A stretch of DNA of 64,000 nt from an uncultured Methylopila sp. (GCA_902168115.1 CABHPB010000067.1:62001-126000); one strand, 5' to 3'. Counted from the stretch's first letter, positions 38,909 to 47,615 are shown. Program-made: numbers and translations. Notes: a model not told the origin generated them from the sequence alone.

Positions 38909-39352
38909 TCAGGATTGCATCCACGGCAGGCCGTCGGCTTTCCAGCCGGACGAGCCGCCGCGATGGCGAGAAGAGTCGAGCGGGCCTTCGAAGCCCCCGA
39001 CGATGTTGAAGCAGCGCGCGAAGCCGCGCGCCGTCAGCGCCGCCGCGGCGGCCTGGCTGCGGGCGCCGCTCCGGCACAGGAAGAACACGGGGGTCTCCGC
39101 GGTCACGCCAGCCGCGCCGAGCGCACCGGCGACGCGGTCCGCGAAGGACGGGTCGACCTGCATGGTCGGGTAGCTCTGCCATTCCTGGAACAGCGGGCTC
39201 TTGCCGAGCCCGCCGAGGTCCGGCACGCCGACGAACGACCATTCCGCCACCGTGCGGACGTCCACCAGCGCCGTCGCCGGCTCGGTCTCGAGGGCCGTCC
39301 ACGCGTCTTTCGGCGTGACGTCGCCTGCATAAGGCCTGTTCGAAGAAGACAT
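38909..39352 (-). CDS. Single-domain rhodanese
   Basis: The 147-residue protein has one rhodanese domain with active-site Cys93 in the loop CRSGARS, preceded by LVDVRTVAEWSFVGVPDL. It would transfer sulfane sulfur. A conserved C-terminal stretch with GGFEGPLDSSRHRGGSSGWKA is typical of the alphaproteobacterial subgroup. It lies between dnaA and rpsT, 63 bases before dnaA. Confidence 0.88.
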   Translation of the reverse strand: MSSSNRPYAGDVTPKDAWTALETEPATALVDVRTVAEWSFVGVPDLGGLGKSPLFQEWQSYPTMQVDPSFADRVAGALGAAGVTAETPVFFLCRSGARSQAAAAALTARGFARCFNIVGGFEGPLDSSRHRGGSSGWKADGLPWMQS

Positions 39353-39716
39353 GCGACCGCTTTCGCCGAACCGAGGTCCGGCGCCCCATTTCCTGTAAAT
39401 TTTAGATGAAGTCACGCTGTCGCCCGCCGAATTCGGGGCAACGCACCACATCCCGCCTGTCAAACGCCTCCCGCCCTGCAAATCACGCAAGGCACGTGAT
39501 CGACAGTATACAACGGGTTACTTGTTATTATTTCCGACCGAGAGCCGTAACCAACTCAATTTCGAAGAATTAGTTCAACTCCGTCCATGTCCCGGAAGAT
39601 ACAACGGGGCTCTCAGACGGCGCAATGGGCGCCTCCGTCGCGAATCGGCGCGCGGCCTCGATTCGCTCCCTCCCCGGCGGTAGGTCAATCCCGCGAACGC
39701 CCTCTATAGCCAGCAA

Positions 39717-39761
39717 AATCCCTGCGCCGGCTTCATGAATGAGTCGCAGGGATTCTTTTTT
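39717..39761 (+). terminator. Orphan terminator-like hairpin
   Basis: AATCCCTGCG (39717-39726) pairs perfectly with CGCAGGGATT (39745-39754), followed by CTTTTTT. No plus-strand gene lies upstream within 2.3 kb, so it may end an unannotated small RNA. Confidence 0.6.
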
Positions 39762-39993
39762 CAGGGGGTACGGGCCGTGACGGCCCGTGACGGTTCGATG
39801 AATGCCGGATTCCGGGTCCCTCTCCGGCACTTGCCTCCAAATACCTGTAATTTAAGGGAATTTTTTGCTCGCTCTTGGCATACAGACTCAATCGTGAGAG
39901 CGGTCCGAAGCGCAGGAGCAACTTTCGCGAGTCAAGCCGGAATCTGCGTACGCATAAACACGGATGAGCCGTGCGCAATTCGTTCGAAAACGA

Positions 39994-40018
39994 AAAAACC
40001 CGGCGCAAGGCCGGGCTT
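39994..40018 (-). terminator. Intrinsic terminator of rpsT
   Basis: On the minus strand CCCGGC and GCCGGG form a stem followed by a T-run, 26 bases after the rpsT stop. Confidence 0.85.
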
Positions 40019-40044
40019 TAACACGTCGCAAAACCGTCGTGAAT

Positions 40045-40311
40045 TCAGGCGCTAAGAGCCTTCACGCGGGCCGCGAGGCGCGAGACCTTCCGCGACGCGG
40101 TGTTCTTGTGCAGCACGCCCTTCTGGGCGGCGCGCATGATCTCCGGCTCGGCCGCGCGGAGCGCGGTGTTGGCGTCCTCCGCCTTGCCGGAGGCGATCGC
40201 CTCCTCGACCTTGCGGAGGAAGGTGCGGACCCGGCTGCGGCGGGCGCCGTTCACCGTGGTGCGACGAAGGATCTTGCGAGCGGCCTTCTTGGCCGACGGC
40301 GTATTGGCCAT
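40045..40311 (-). CDS. rpsT: 30S ribosomal protein S20
   Basis: The 88-residue basic protein starts [18 protein letters not shown] and ends with [18 protein letters not shown], the standard S20 pattern. The longer upstream frame is not credible. Its place upstream of dnaA is conserved in Rhizobiales. Confidence 0.97.
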   Translation of the reverse strand: MANTPSAKKAARKILRRTTVNGARRSRVRTFLRKVEEAIASGKAEDANTALRAAEPEIMRAAQKGVLHKNTASRKVSRLAARVKALSA

Positions 40312-40479
40312 GGCGATGTCAGTCCTTAAACGGTCTTGGCCGGCCTGGGCCGGACGGCTCGCCACGAACCAGCGGGCGCGCGCGAAACGAGAAGCGGCGG
40401 ACTTCGAGCCCGCCGCGAATGCGCGGTCTCGTAGCAACAGAGCGGCGCAGCGTCAATGCTCTCGCTCCCCCAGGCCGCG

Positions 40480-41799
40480 CTATTCCGCGGCCTGGCGCGG
40501 CTGGGCGTCGAAGCGGAGCCGTGGCCAGACGATCCGAACCCGCGCGCCCGTGCCTCCGCCGACGCGGTTGCCCAGCGTCAGCCGGGCGCCAGAACGCTCC
40601 AGCAGGGTCTTGGCGATGAAGAAGCCGAGCCCCAGCCCGCCGCCCTCGCTCGTCACCTCGCGATCGGCCGTGCGGCTCGAGACATAGGGCTCGCCGAGAC
40701 GCGTCAGGATCTCCGGCGCGAAGCCTGGACCGTCGTCGAGAACCTCGATCTCGACCTTGTCGGGATCCCAGCGGGCCGACACCTCGACGCGCGAGGCGGC
40801 GAAGTCGACCGCGTTCTCGACGATGTTGCCGAGGCCATAGAGCACGCTCGGATTGCGCAGGCAGCGCGGCTCCGGACGGGCGCCCTCGCCCCGGATGTCG
40901 AGCGCGACGCCGAAGTTGCGGTGCGGCTCGACGATCTCGTCCAGCAGGTGGCCGACGGGCATGGTCTCGAATGGCGCGCCCTGCTCGTCGAGCGAGGTGA
41001 GCTTCTTCAGGATGTCGCGGCAGCGCGCCACCTGTTCGCGCAGCAGCGCCATGTCCTCGTCATGCGGACCGGGCACGAGCGCCCTCTCCAGCTCCTTGGC
41101 GACCAGCGCGATGGTCGCGAGCGGCGTGCCGAGCTCGTGCGCGGCGGCGGCGGCCAGCCCGTCGAGCGCGGACAGGTGCTGCTCGCGGGCGAGCACGAGT
41201 TCGGTCGCTGCGAGCGCCTGGGCGATCTCGCGGCCCTCCTCCGAGACCCGCCACGCATAGACGCCGATGAAGGCGAGCGCGAGCATCAGCGCGCACCAGA
41301 TGCCGGCGACGTAAAGCAGCGGCAGTTCGAGCGAGCCCACCGACGGCCACGGCAGCGGAAAGCGGCTGAGCGCCAGAACGCTCGCGCAGGCCGCGACGAG
41401 CGCGCCGAGGAGCATCGTGATGCCGGGCGCAAGCGCCGTGGCGGAAATCATCACCGGCGCGAGGAACAGGATGCAGAACGGGTTCTCGAGGCCTCCCGTC
41501 AGATAGAGCAGCGCGGCGAGCTGGAGCACGTCGTAGGCGAGCAGGGCCCCGGCGGCGACGCCGGACAGGCGCTGGCTGACCGGATAGACAAGGCGAAGCG
41601 CGACGTTCAGGGCCGCAGACAGCGCGATCACCATCAGGCCCGCGAGCAGCGGAAGGCGGAAGCCCAATATGAAGTGCACGCCGAGCAGCGCCGCGGCTTG
41701 GCCTGCGACGGCGAGCCATCTGAGACGGATCAGCGTGTCGAGACGCAGGTCTCGCTGCGCGCGCAGCTGAACCGAGGCGGTGGAGAGGTCGAGAGCCAT
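40480..41799 (-). CDS. regB: RegB/PrrB/ActS-type redox sensor histidine kinase
   Basis: The 439-residue protein has six membrane helices, with the quinone-binding motif GGLENPF at residues 102-108. The H-box has His221 in AAHELGTPLAT. The redox-sensitive cysteine of RegB corresponds to Cys260 (ARCRDILKK), and the ATPase domain has NIVENAVDFA and GGGLGLGFFIAKTLL. In related bacteria it senses quinone/redox state and phosphorylates RegA/ActR to control respiration and carbon fixation. No partner regulator is adjacent in the window. An ATG four codons upstream (41811) is an alternative start. Confidence 0.9.
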   Translation of the reverse strand: MALDLSTASVQLRAQRDLRLDTLIRLRWLAVAGQAAALLGVHFILGFRLPLLAGLMVIALSAALNVALRLVYPVSQRLSGVAAGALLAYDVLQLAALLYLTGGLENPFCILFLAPVMISATALAPGITMLLGALVAACASVLALSRFPLPWPSVGSLELPLLYVAGIWCALMLALAFIGVYAWRVSEEGREIAQALAATELVLAREQHLSALDGLAAAAAHELGTPLATIALVAKELERALVPGPHDEDMALLREQVARCRDILKKLTSLDEQGAPFETMPVGHLLDEIVEPHRNFGVALDIRGEGARPEPRCLRNPSVLYGLGNIVENAVDFAASRVEVSARWDPDKVEIEVLDDGPGFAPEILTRLGEPYVSSRTADREVTSEGGGLGLGFFIAKTLLERSGARLTLGNRVGGGTGARVRIVWPRLRFDAQPRQAAE

Positions 41800-41947
41800 T
41801 GCGCGCACCATATAGGAGCGCCGGACGGCGCAGAATGCGACGCTCGGACCGCGGTCGCTCTTCACGACAAAGGGCCCATTGACCGGCCGGGGCATCCGGC
41901 CGAACGTCGGATGGTTACCGCATCGCAGCAAGACCAAAGGGACGAGC

Positions 41948-43459
41948 ATGGCCCGGGACGGCAAGAGAGGCGGAATTGGCGAGTTCGGCGGCGCTCCCAT
42001 CCAGACCGAGTGGGGCGGGTCGGCGTCGTCCATGCCGCTCTACTGGATGTTCGAGGCCGCGCAGGCCTCGCTCGGACCGGCGCGGGCGATGGCGGATGTC
42101 GGGCGGCTCTACTTCAAGAACCCCGCGAACCCCGCCTCGCACACCGAATGGGGCCGCAAGATCGGCGCGATGTGCGAGGTGTTCGAGCGCGCGACCCGCC
42201 GCTACGGCAAGCCCGAATTCGGCATCAAGGAGACGTCCGTGCGCGGCGAGCGCGTGCCCGTCACCGAGCGCGTCGTCTGGAGCCGGCCGTTCTGCGATCT
42301 GATCCGCTTCGAGCGTGGCGTCGGCGAGCGCGCCCGCAAGCAGCCCAAGCTGCTGATCGTCGCGCCGATGTCGGGCCACTACGCCACGCTGCTGCGCGGC
42401 ACGGTCGAAGCGATGCTGCCGGACCACGACGTTTACATCACCGACTGGACGGACGCTCGGCTGGTGCCGCTCACCGAGGGCGCCTTCGACCTCGACGACT
42501 ATATCGACTACCTGATCTCGATCTTCCGCTTCCTGAAGGGCGAGGTCCACATCATGGCCGTCTGCCAGCCGGCGGTGCCGGTGCTGGCGGCGGTGGCCAG
42601 GATGGAAGCCGAGGACGATCCCTTCGTCCCGCGGTCGATGACGCTGATGGGCGGCCCGATCGACACGCGCGTCAATCCGACCGGCGTGAACCAGCTCGCG
42701 ATCGAGCGCGGGACCGAATGGTTCGCGCGCAACGTCGTCACCGTCGTGCCGTGGCCGCATCCGGGCGTGATGCGCCAAGTCTACCCGGGCTTCCTGCAGC
42801 TGACGGGCTTTGTGTCGATGAACCTCGACCGCCACATGTCGGCGCATTACGAGTTCTTCAATCACCTCGTCGACGGCGACGGCGACTCGGCCGAGAAGCA
42901 CCGCGACTTCTACGACGAGTACCTCGCGGTGATGGACCTTACCGCCGAGTTCTATCTCCAGACCGTCGAAACGGTGTTCGTGCGCCATTCGCTGCCGAAG
43001 GGCGAGATGACCCATCGCGGCAAGCCCGTCGACTGCTCGAAGATCCGCCGCTGCGCACTGATGACCGTCGAGGGCGAGAAGGACGACATCTCCGGCGTCG
43101 GCCAGACCCAGGCCGCTCAGACGCTGTGCTCCAATCTGCCGGCGGAGAAGAAGGTCCATTATCTGCAGCTTCGCGTCGGACACTACGGCGTGTTCAACGG
43201 CTCGCGGTTCCGGTCGGAGATCGCTCCGCGCATCGGCGACTTCATCCTGTCGAACGAACCGCGAGCGACAGCGAAGGCCGCGCCGGCGCAGCGCCCGGCC
43301 GAAAGCGAAGGCGTCTCGGCCGGAGACGACGTGCCCCCAATCGCGCCGCTGGTTTCCGGCGAAGACGCGCCGCCCTCCTCGACCGAGGCCGCTCCGAAGC
43401 GCAAGCCGGCGTCACGCAGGCCCCGCGCTTCGGCGAAGGAGAGCGAAGGCGTGGGGTGA
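41948..43459 (+). CDS. phaZ: Intracellular polyhydroxybutyrate depolymerase
   Basis: The 503-residue protein has the intracellular PhaZ pattern: YWMFEAAQASLGPARA near the N-terminus, a lipase-box-like VCQPAVPVL with nucleophile Cys206, and the His region VGHYGVFNGSRFR. It hydrolyses PHB granules to 3-hydroxybutyrate. A low-complexity tail rich in Ala, Pro, Glu and Arg follows residue 440. It is divergent from regB by about 150 bases; PHB storage is usual in serine-cycle methylotrophs. Confidence 0.92.
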   Translation: MARDGKRGGIGEFGGAPIQTEWGGSASSMPLYWMFEAAQASLGPARAMADVGRLYFKNPANPASHTEWGRKIGAMCEVFERATRRYGKPEFGIKETSVRGERVPVTERVVWSRPFCDLIRFERGVGERARKQPKLLIVAPMSGHYATLLRGTVEAMLPDHDVYITDWTDARLVPLTEGAFDLDDYIDYLISIFRFLKGEVHIMAVCQPAVPVLAAVARMEAEDDPFVPRSMTLMGGPIDTRVNPTGVNQLAIERGTEWFARNVVTVVPWPHPGVMRQVYPGFLQLTGFVSMNLDRHMSAHYEFFNHLVDGDGDSAEKHRDFYDEYLAVMDLTAEFYLQTVETVFVRHSLPKGEMTHRGKPVDCSKIRRCALMTVEGEKDDISGVGQTQAAQTLCSNLPAEKKVHYLQLRVGHYGVFNGSRFRSEIAPRIGDFILSNEPRATAKAAPAQRPAESEGVSAGDDVPPIAPLVSGEDAPPSSTEAAPKRKPASRRPRASAKESEGVG

Positions 43460-43816
43460 CGCCCTCGCGCCGCCTTTCGACTTACGAACTCTTGGTCGAC
43501 CGCACGGGAACCCGCCGGCGGTGGGACCTCGTTTGACCGTTTGAAGTGCGGGCTAAGCAGCCGGGCGAATGACGACGGCCTTGATCCTGTTTGGAACCGC
43601 TCCAATAGATGCGACGGGTTTCAGGCCGGCTTCCACCGCACGGAAAGTCCGGGCCTTTTTGCCGCACCGCACACTTGAAGACGGACCACTCGACTTTATT
43701 TGTTTCTTATTAGTTTAAGCTCGCGTAAGCGTGCATCGCGTCGAACCAATGCGGTCTGCGGACGGCTAGACTGCAAACGCTTCCGATCTCTTCTTATTAT
43801 TATGAAGGAGCTCCCC
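43460..43816 (+). promoter_or_regulatory. Region upstream of the lanmodulin gene
   Basis: The 357-base gap has no credible gene. An imperfect GC stem followed by TTTTT near 43625-43663 may terminate phaZ. The segment 43691-43725 is AT-rich and could hold the lanmodulin promoter. GAAGGAG (43804-43810) is a strong Shine-Dalgarno, seven bases before the ATG. Confidence 0.45.
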
Positions 43817-44224
43817 ATGAACTTCCGTATCGCCGCCGGCGCCGCGATCGCCGTCGCTCTGATTTCGGCCCCGGCCGTCGCCCAGACCAAGATGTCCGGC
43901 GCCGAGATCATCAAGAAGTACAACAAGGACAAGGACGAGACCCTCGAGCTCGCCGAGGTCATCAATCTCGGCGTGAAGCTGTTCGAGGAGATCAACCCGG
44001 ACGGCGACACGACGCTCGAGAGCAACGAGACCGCCGGCCGCATCACCGAGAAGGACTGGAAGCGCGCCAACAAGGACGGCGACAAGACCCTCGAGATGGA
44101 CGAGTGGCTGTCGATCCTGCGCAAGCGCTTCGACAAGGCCAATCCGGACAAGGACGGCTCGCTCGACGCCGCCGAGCTGGACACCCCGGCCGGCCAGGCC
44201 GTCGCCTTGATGATCGTCAAGTAA
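43817..44224 (+). CDS. lanM: Lanmodulin (periplasmic lanthanide-binding EF-hand protein)
   Basis: The 135-residue precursor has a signal peptide with cleavage after about residue 22-23 (APAVAQ). Four 12-residue EF loops follow: NKDKDETLELAE (36-47), NPDGDTTLESNE (60-71), NKDGDKTLEMDE (85-96) and NPDKDGSLDAAE (109-120). All four have acidic residues at loop positions 3, 5, 9 and 12. They are separated by only 12-13 residues, the compact spacing that sets lanmodulin apart from calmodulin. Position 2 is Pro in loops 2 and 4 and Lys in 1 and 3; position 1 is Asn throughout. This resembles, from memory, the Hansschlegelia lanmodulin more than the Methylobacterium one. It should bind rare-earth ions in the periplasm. 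GAAGGAG and a clean terminator show a monocistronic gene. Confidence 0.92.
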   Translation: MNFRIAAGAAIAVALISAPAVAQTKMSGAEIIKKYNKDKDETLELAEVINLGVKLFEEINPDGDTTLESNETAGRITEKDWKRANKDGDKTLEMDEWLSILRKRFDKANPDKDGSLDAAELDTPAGQAVALMIVK

Positions 44225-44244
44225 GTCCGACCTCGACCGCTTCA

Positions 44245-44275
44245 GGGCCCGCGCCGCAAGGCGCGGGCTTTTTTC
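44245..44275 (+). terminator. Intrinsic terminator of lanM
   Basis: GCCCGCGCC pairs with GGCGCGGGC around GCAA, followed by TTTTTTC, 20 bases after the lanM stop. Confidence 0.93.
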
Positions 44276-44312
44276 TTGGCGCTTGATGTCCGAGAGCCAT
44301 AGGTCTCGACGC

Positions 44313-45059
44313 ATGAGCTCCATCGCCATCCATCGCGGCCCGTGGCGGCCAGCCATCAGGTCGCTCGCCGAGGGCGAGGCGATCGCAGCGATCGGCGACG
44401 TCCACGGGCATGACGACCTGTTCGCTGCGCTCACCGAGGCGATCTCGGAAGATTTCGCCGGCGCCGCCTCGGCGCGCATCGTGCAGCTCGGCGATCTCGT
44501 CGACAGGGGGCCGGCGAGCCTCTCCGTGCTGAAACGGGCGCGCGCGGGCCTCGCGGGCGTCCCGACCGTCGTGCTCATGGGCAACCACGAGGACCGCATG
44601 CTGCGCTCGGTCTTCGGCGCCGATCCGCAGGAACGCGAGGCCTGGCTCGGCTTCGGTGGCCGCGAAACGCTCGCCTCCGCCTGCGTCGACGCGAGCGACC
44701 CCAAATGGCCCGAGCGCTTCGCCGACGCCCTCGGTCCTGATCTGACCGGATGGCTGGCCGCGCTGCCGCGCAAGGTGCGGATCGCCGATCTGCTGTTCGC
44801 CCATGCCGGGATCGATCCCGCCATCCCGCTCGACCGCCAGAGCGACCACACACTGATGTGGACGCGCTGGCCCTGGCTCGACAGCGCCGGCCCCTATCCG
44901 GAGAACGTCGCGGTGATCCATGGCCACACGCCCACGATCCCGCTCGACCTCGGCCATCCGCACCGCATCAATCTCGACACCGGCGCTTTCCGGACCGGAC
45001 TGCTGACGGGGCTGGTGATCCTCGGCGACCGGATGCGGAGCGTCCAGGCGGCGCGCTGA
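44313..45059 (+). CDS. Metallophosphoesterase, protein-phosphatase-like
   Basis: The 248-residue protein has the calcineurin-like signatures AIGDVHGHDD, LGDLVDRGP, GNHEDRML, FAHAGIDP and IHGHTP, giving a dinuclear metal site. It resembles bacterial PPP-family serine/threonine phosphatases (PrpA/PrpB type). The ATG at 44313 (MSSIAIHRG) is chosen; one nine codons upstream is possible. It starts only 40 bases after the lanM terminator, so its promoter must be short or it depends on read-through. Confidence 0.85.
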   Translation: MSSIAIHRGPWRPAIRSLAEGEAIAAIGDVHGHDDLFAALTEAISEDFAGAASARIVQLGDLVDRGPASLSVLKRARAGLAGVPTVVLMGNHEDRMLRSVFGADPQEREAWLGFGGRETLASACVDASDPKWPERFADALGPDLTGWLAALPRKVRIADLLFAHAGIDPAIPLDRQSDHTLMWTRWPWLDSAGPYPENVAVIHGHTPTIPLDLGHPHRINLDTGAFRTGLLTGLVILGDRMRSVQAAR

Positions 45060-45168
45060 TCCGACATCGGCGCTGGGCGCGGGCGCTTTGCGCGTTATGG
45101 TCTGAGCGGGCTTCGCGCACTCCCCAAGCGGAGCGACGGCCTTGGCGCCGGACCAGAGGAGATCTGCG

Positions 45169-45522
45169 ATGAGTTGGCTGGACCAGGCGAAGGGCGGCCT
45201 CGGCGGCATGATCGAACAGGCGGGTCGGGCGGCGCTGCCGGGCCTCGTCGAGAAACTGCTTCCCGGCGGGTTGCAGAGCGTGCTCGATCAGCTTTCGAGT
45301 TCGGGGCTCGGGCAGCAGGTCAATTCCTGGCTCGGGCGCGGCGAGAACCAGCCGATCACGGTCGACGACCTGCGCAACGCCCTGTCGAACGAGCAGGTCC
45401 GCGCGGTCGCCGACAAGCTCGGCCTGCCGGTCGACCAGGCGCTCGAGGTTCTCGCAGGCCGCTTGCCCGAGGCGGTCGACCAGGCGAGCCCCGAAGGCGC
45501 GCTCAAGACGCCGCCCGCCTGA
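45169..45522 (+). CDS. YidB-family (DUF937) protein
   Basis: The 117-residue protein starts MSWLDQAKGGLGGMIEQAG and contains LPGLVEKLLPGGLQSVLDQL, QVNSWLGRGENQPIT and LGLPVDQALEVLAGRLPEAVDQ. This is the YidB/DUF937 pattern, of unknown function. GAGGAG precedes the ATG. No secretion signal is seen. Confidence 0.8.
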   Translation: MSWLDQAKGGLGGMIEQAGRAALPGLVEKLLPGGLQSVLDQLSSSGLGQQVNSWLGRGENQPITVDDLRNALSNEQVRAVADKLGLPVDQALEVLAGRLPEAVDQASPEGALKTPPA

Positions 45523-45653
45523 GACGATCTGATCTTTCGTCGGAGCCGCGCAGGGCGGACGACGCCCGCGCGTGCCCTATACCATGCTGCGGCGGTGTAA
45601 TCGCCGGAGCGGTCGTGCGGCTGTCCGGGCCGCCGGTTGAAGGAAACGATCCG

Positions 45654-46157
45654 ATGGTTCGACTCTTGAGCTTCTGTTCGGCGGCAGCGATCGCGGCCGC
45701 CTTCGCAATGCCTGCGCCCGCCATGGCGCTGACGATGAAGGAATGCGGCGCGAAGTATCAGGCCGCGAAAGAGGCCAACACGCTGAAGGGCATGAAGTGG
45801 AACGACTTCCGCAAGGCGGAGTGTTCCGACGACGACGCCTCCGAAGCCGACGCCGCGGCGGCGGAGCAGGAAGCCGAAAAGGCCGCGCCGAAGCCTTCGG
45901 CCGCGACCAAGACCGCGACCGACAAGCCGGCGACCGAGAAGACCGCCGCGCCGAAGAAGAGCGCGTCCGGCAAGGCGTCCTTCCCGAGCGACGTCTCGAC
46001 GAAGTACGCCAGCGAGACGCCGGGCAAGGCGCGGATGCACACCTGCCTCGACCAGTACCGCGCCAACAAGGAGGCGGGCGTCGACCAGCCGAAGTGGATC
46101 GAGAAGGGCGGCGGCTACTACTCGCAGTGCAACGCCAAGCTCAAGGGCGGCGCCTGA
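45654..46157 (+). CDS. Secreted PsiF-like protein
   Basis: The 167-residue protein has a signal peptide (LLSFCSAAAIAAAFAMPAPAMA). The first PsiF-type motif is MKECGAKYQAAKEANTLKGM, with WNDFRKAEC. A Lys/Ala/Thr-rich linker follows, then a second Cys-containing unit MHTCLDQYRANKEAG with YYSQCNAKL. PsiF domains are known from phosphate-starvation proteins; the function is unclear. AAGGAAAC precedes the ATG. Confidence 0.72.
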   Translation: MVRLLSFCSAAAIAAAFAMPAPAMALTMKECGAKYQAAKEANTLKGMKWNDFRKAECSDDDASEADAAAAEQEAEKAAPKPSAATKTATDKPATEKTAAPKKSASGKASFPSDVSTKYASETPGKARMHTCLDQYRANKEAGVDQPKWIEKGGGYYSQCNAKLKGGA

Positions 46158-46220
46158 GCGCCTGACCGAGGGCGCCGGATCCCGCCCTGCCGATCCGGCG
46201 CGGCGGCCGACGGCCCAACG

Positions 46221-46252
46221 AAAAACGCCGCGCTCTCTCGAGCGCGGCGTCT
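46221..46252 (-). terminator. Terminator between convergent psiF-like and porin genes
   Basis: ACGCCGCGCT (46225-46234) pairs with AGCGCGGCGT (46241-46250). A run of A at the left gives a T-run on the minus strand, ending the porin transcript. It can also act for the plus-strand gene. Confidence 0.85.
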
Positions 46253-46284
46253 TCCTTAGATCCGGGCCGATAAGGCCCGTTCGA

Positions 46285-47121
46285 TCACTTCAGCTTGCTG
46301 AGCGAGGTGTCGAAGGAGATCTTGCCGACGACGGCGTCGCCGCACCAGCCGCGGACGCCGGTGTTGATGGCGCACTCACGCTTGGAGAGGTTGGTGTCGC
46401 TGTAGCGCACGTCGAGCGTCATGGCCTTGTAGGTCACGCCGGCGCCGATGTTCCAGGTGATGTAGTCACGCGGATTGGCGAGGCGGGACTTGTCGAACCA
46501 CTGCTTGCCGAGCTCGCCCGAGACGTAGAACGACAGGTCCGGGAAGGCGGCGAGCGGCACGTTCACCTTCGGGATGACCGAGAGGTAGAGGGCGTCGTTG
46601 CCGAGGTTCACGAAGTCCGAGGTCCAGTAGACGTTACCGGTGATCGAGCCGAAGTCGCCGAAGGCGACGGCCGGCTTGGCGTAGAGCTCCCAGTAGTCGG
46701 TCTCACGGGCGAACTTGGCCTCGCCCGGGTAGTAGTAGTACAGGCCGCCGACGTCGATCGAGAACCAGTCGAACGAGTGACGGATGCCGCCGTAGAAATC
46801 GATCTCCATGGAGGGGTCGCTCAGCGGACGCGGGAAGCTGACGCTCGAACCCCAGACGCCGGCGTAGAACCAGTCGGCGACCTGCAGCTCGGCGTAGCCC
46901 TGGACCGCCGGGTCCTTCTTGGAATTGGTGATGCCGCGGAAGCGGTAGTCGGTCACGCCGGCGACGCCGAAGGCGACGTCGATCACGGACGGCACTTCAG
47001 CGACGACCGCGGGCTCCGGAGCGGCGAGGTCGGCGGCCGAGGCCGAGCCGACGATCATGGCTCCCAGCGCGACGCCCGTCAGCGTCTTGAGAGCAAGTCC
47101 GGACAGTCCATTCATATTCAT
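46285..47121 (-). CDS. TorF-family outer-membrane beta-barrel porin
   Basis: The 278-residue protein has a signal peptide (GVALGAMIVGSASA) and a beta-barrel pattern starting with DVAFGVAGVTDYRFRGITNSKKDPAVQG, the hallmark of the TorF putative-porin family (TIGR02001-like). It has aromatic girdle residues (GGLYYYYPGE) and a C-terminal strand VGKISFDTSLSKLK. It is likely an outer-membrane channel. A 6-3-6 palindrome lies about 125 bases upstream of its start. Whether it belongs to the neighbouring metal-uptake genes is unknown. Confidence 0.8.
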   Translation of the reverse strand: MNMNGLSGLALKTLTGVALGAMIVGSASAADLAAPEPAVVAEVPSVIDVAFGVAGVTDYRFRGITNSKKDPAVQGYAELQVADWFYAGVWGSSVSFPRPLSDPSMEIDFYGGIRHSFDWFSIDVGGLYYYYPGEAKFARETDYWELYAKPAVAFGDFGSITGNVYWTSDFVNLGNDALYLSVIPKVNVPLAAFPDLSFYVSGELGKQWFDKSRLANPRDYITWNIGAGVTYKAMTLDVRYSDTNLSKRECAINTGVRGWCGDAVVGKISFDTSLSKLK

Positions 47122-47615
47122 TCCCCGATTCAGAAAACGACAGCGGTTAACCGGGAGAGTCGGGTCGAGACCGTCGAAAGTCGAGCCCGATTTTTGAGCT
47201 TTCGTTGCAGCGTTCTTGGAAGATGCCTTTTTGCCACAGTTTGTATTGAACAGAGTTCAACGAGACCTTTAATCATCGATCACGCCACCGTGCGTCCGTC
47301 GTATTTGCTAAGAATCGCCTAATTCCACGCACACGGCACGTATCCGGGGCGGTCATCCATCCGAAGACGCCGCGATCTGCAAAAATACGATCCGGCATTT
47401 CTTAAGTGCGAAGAACTTTTACTGTCTGCTGATCGACGCGGTGCGAACGGCCGCGACGTGAATCGTACGTTGAGCATGCTGCGCCGCAGCGAGAATGGCG
47501 CGGGAGCAGAGAGCGCCTGGAGGGTTGCACGCCCACCGAATTCGCAGGGCGCCCAAAAACGCAGCAGAGCGCAGATCACCTGCCCCACCGTCCGAAGCCT
47601 TTGCAGCGCCAAACG
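47122..47615 (-). promoter_or_regulatory. Upstream region of the porin gene
   Basis: This 494-base region has no supported gene. TTGAAC-AGA-GTTCAA (47246-47260) is a perfect 6-3-6 inverted repeat and a candidate operator for the porin promoter. AT-rich patches occur near 47200-47300. Confidence 0.4.

Larger units (their letters stand above)
39353..40044. other. Long intergenic region between rhodanese and rpsT
   Basis: This 692-base region has no convincing protein gene. It holds the rpsT terminator at its right end and an orphan plus-strand terminator-like hairpin (39717-39761). Its left part is AT-rich. A small RNA is possible on the plus strand between about 39500 and 39760. Confidence 0.5.

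Noticed and set aside
39353-40044. Replication origin with DnaA boxes
   Set aside because: I looked for TTATCCACA-like 9-mers near dnaA and in the rpsT gap and saw none I could trust.
40456-43536. 1026-aa plus-strand ORF across regB and phaZ
   Set aside because: It overlaps two genes with strong motifs in other frames and shows repetitive Arg/Ala/Gln composition.
47246-47260. LexA (SOS) box
   Set aside because: The half-sites have a 3-base spacer and inverted geometry; the alphaproteobacterial LexA box is a direct GTTC-N7-GTTC repeat.
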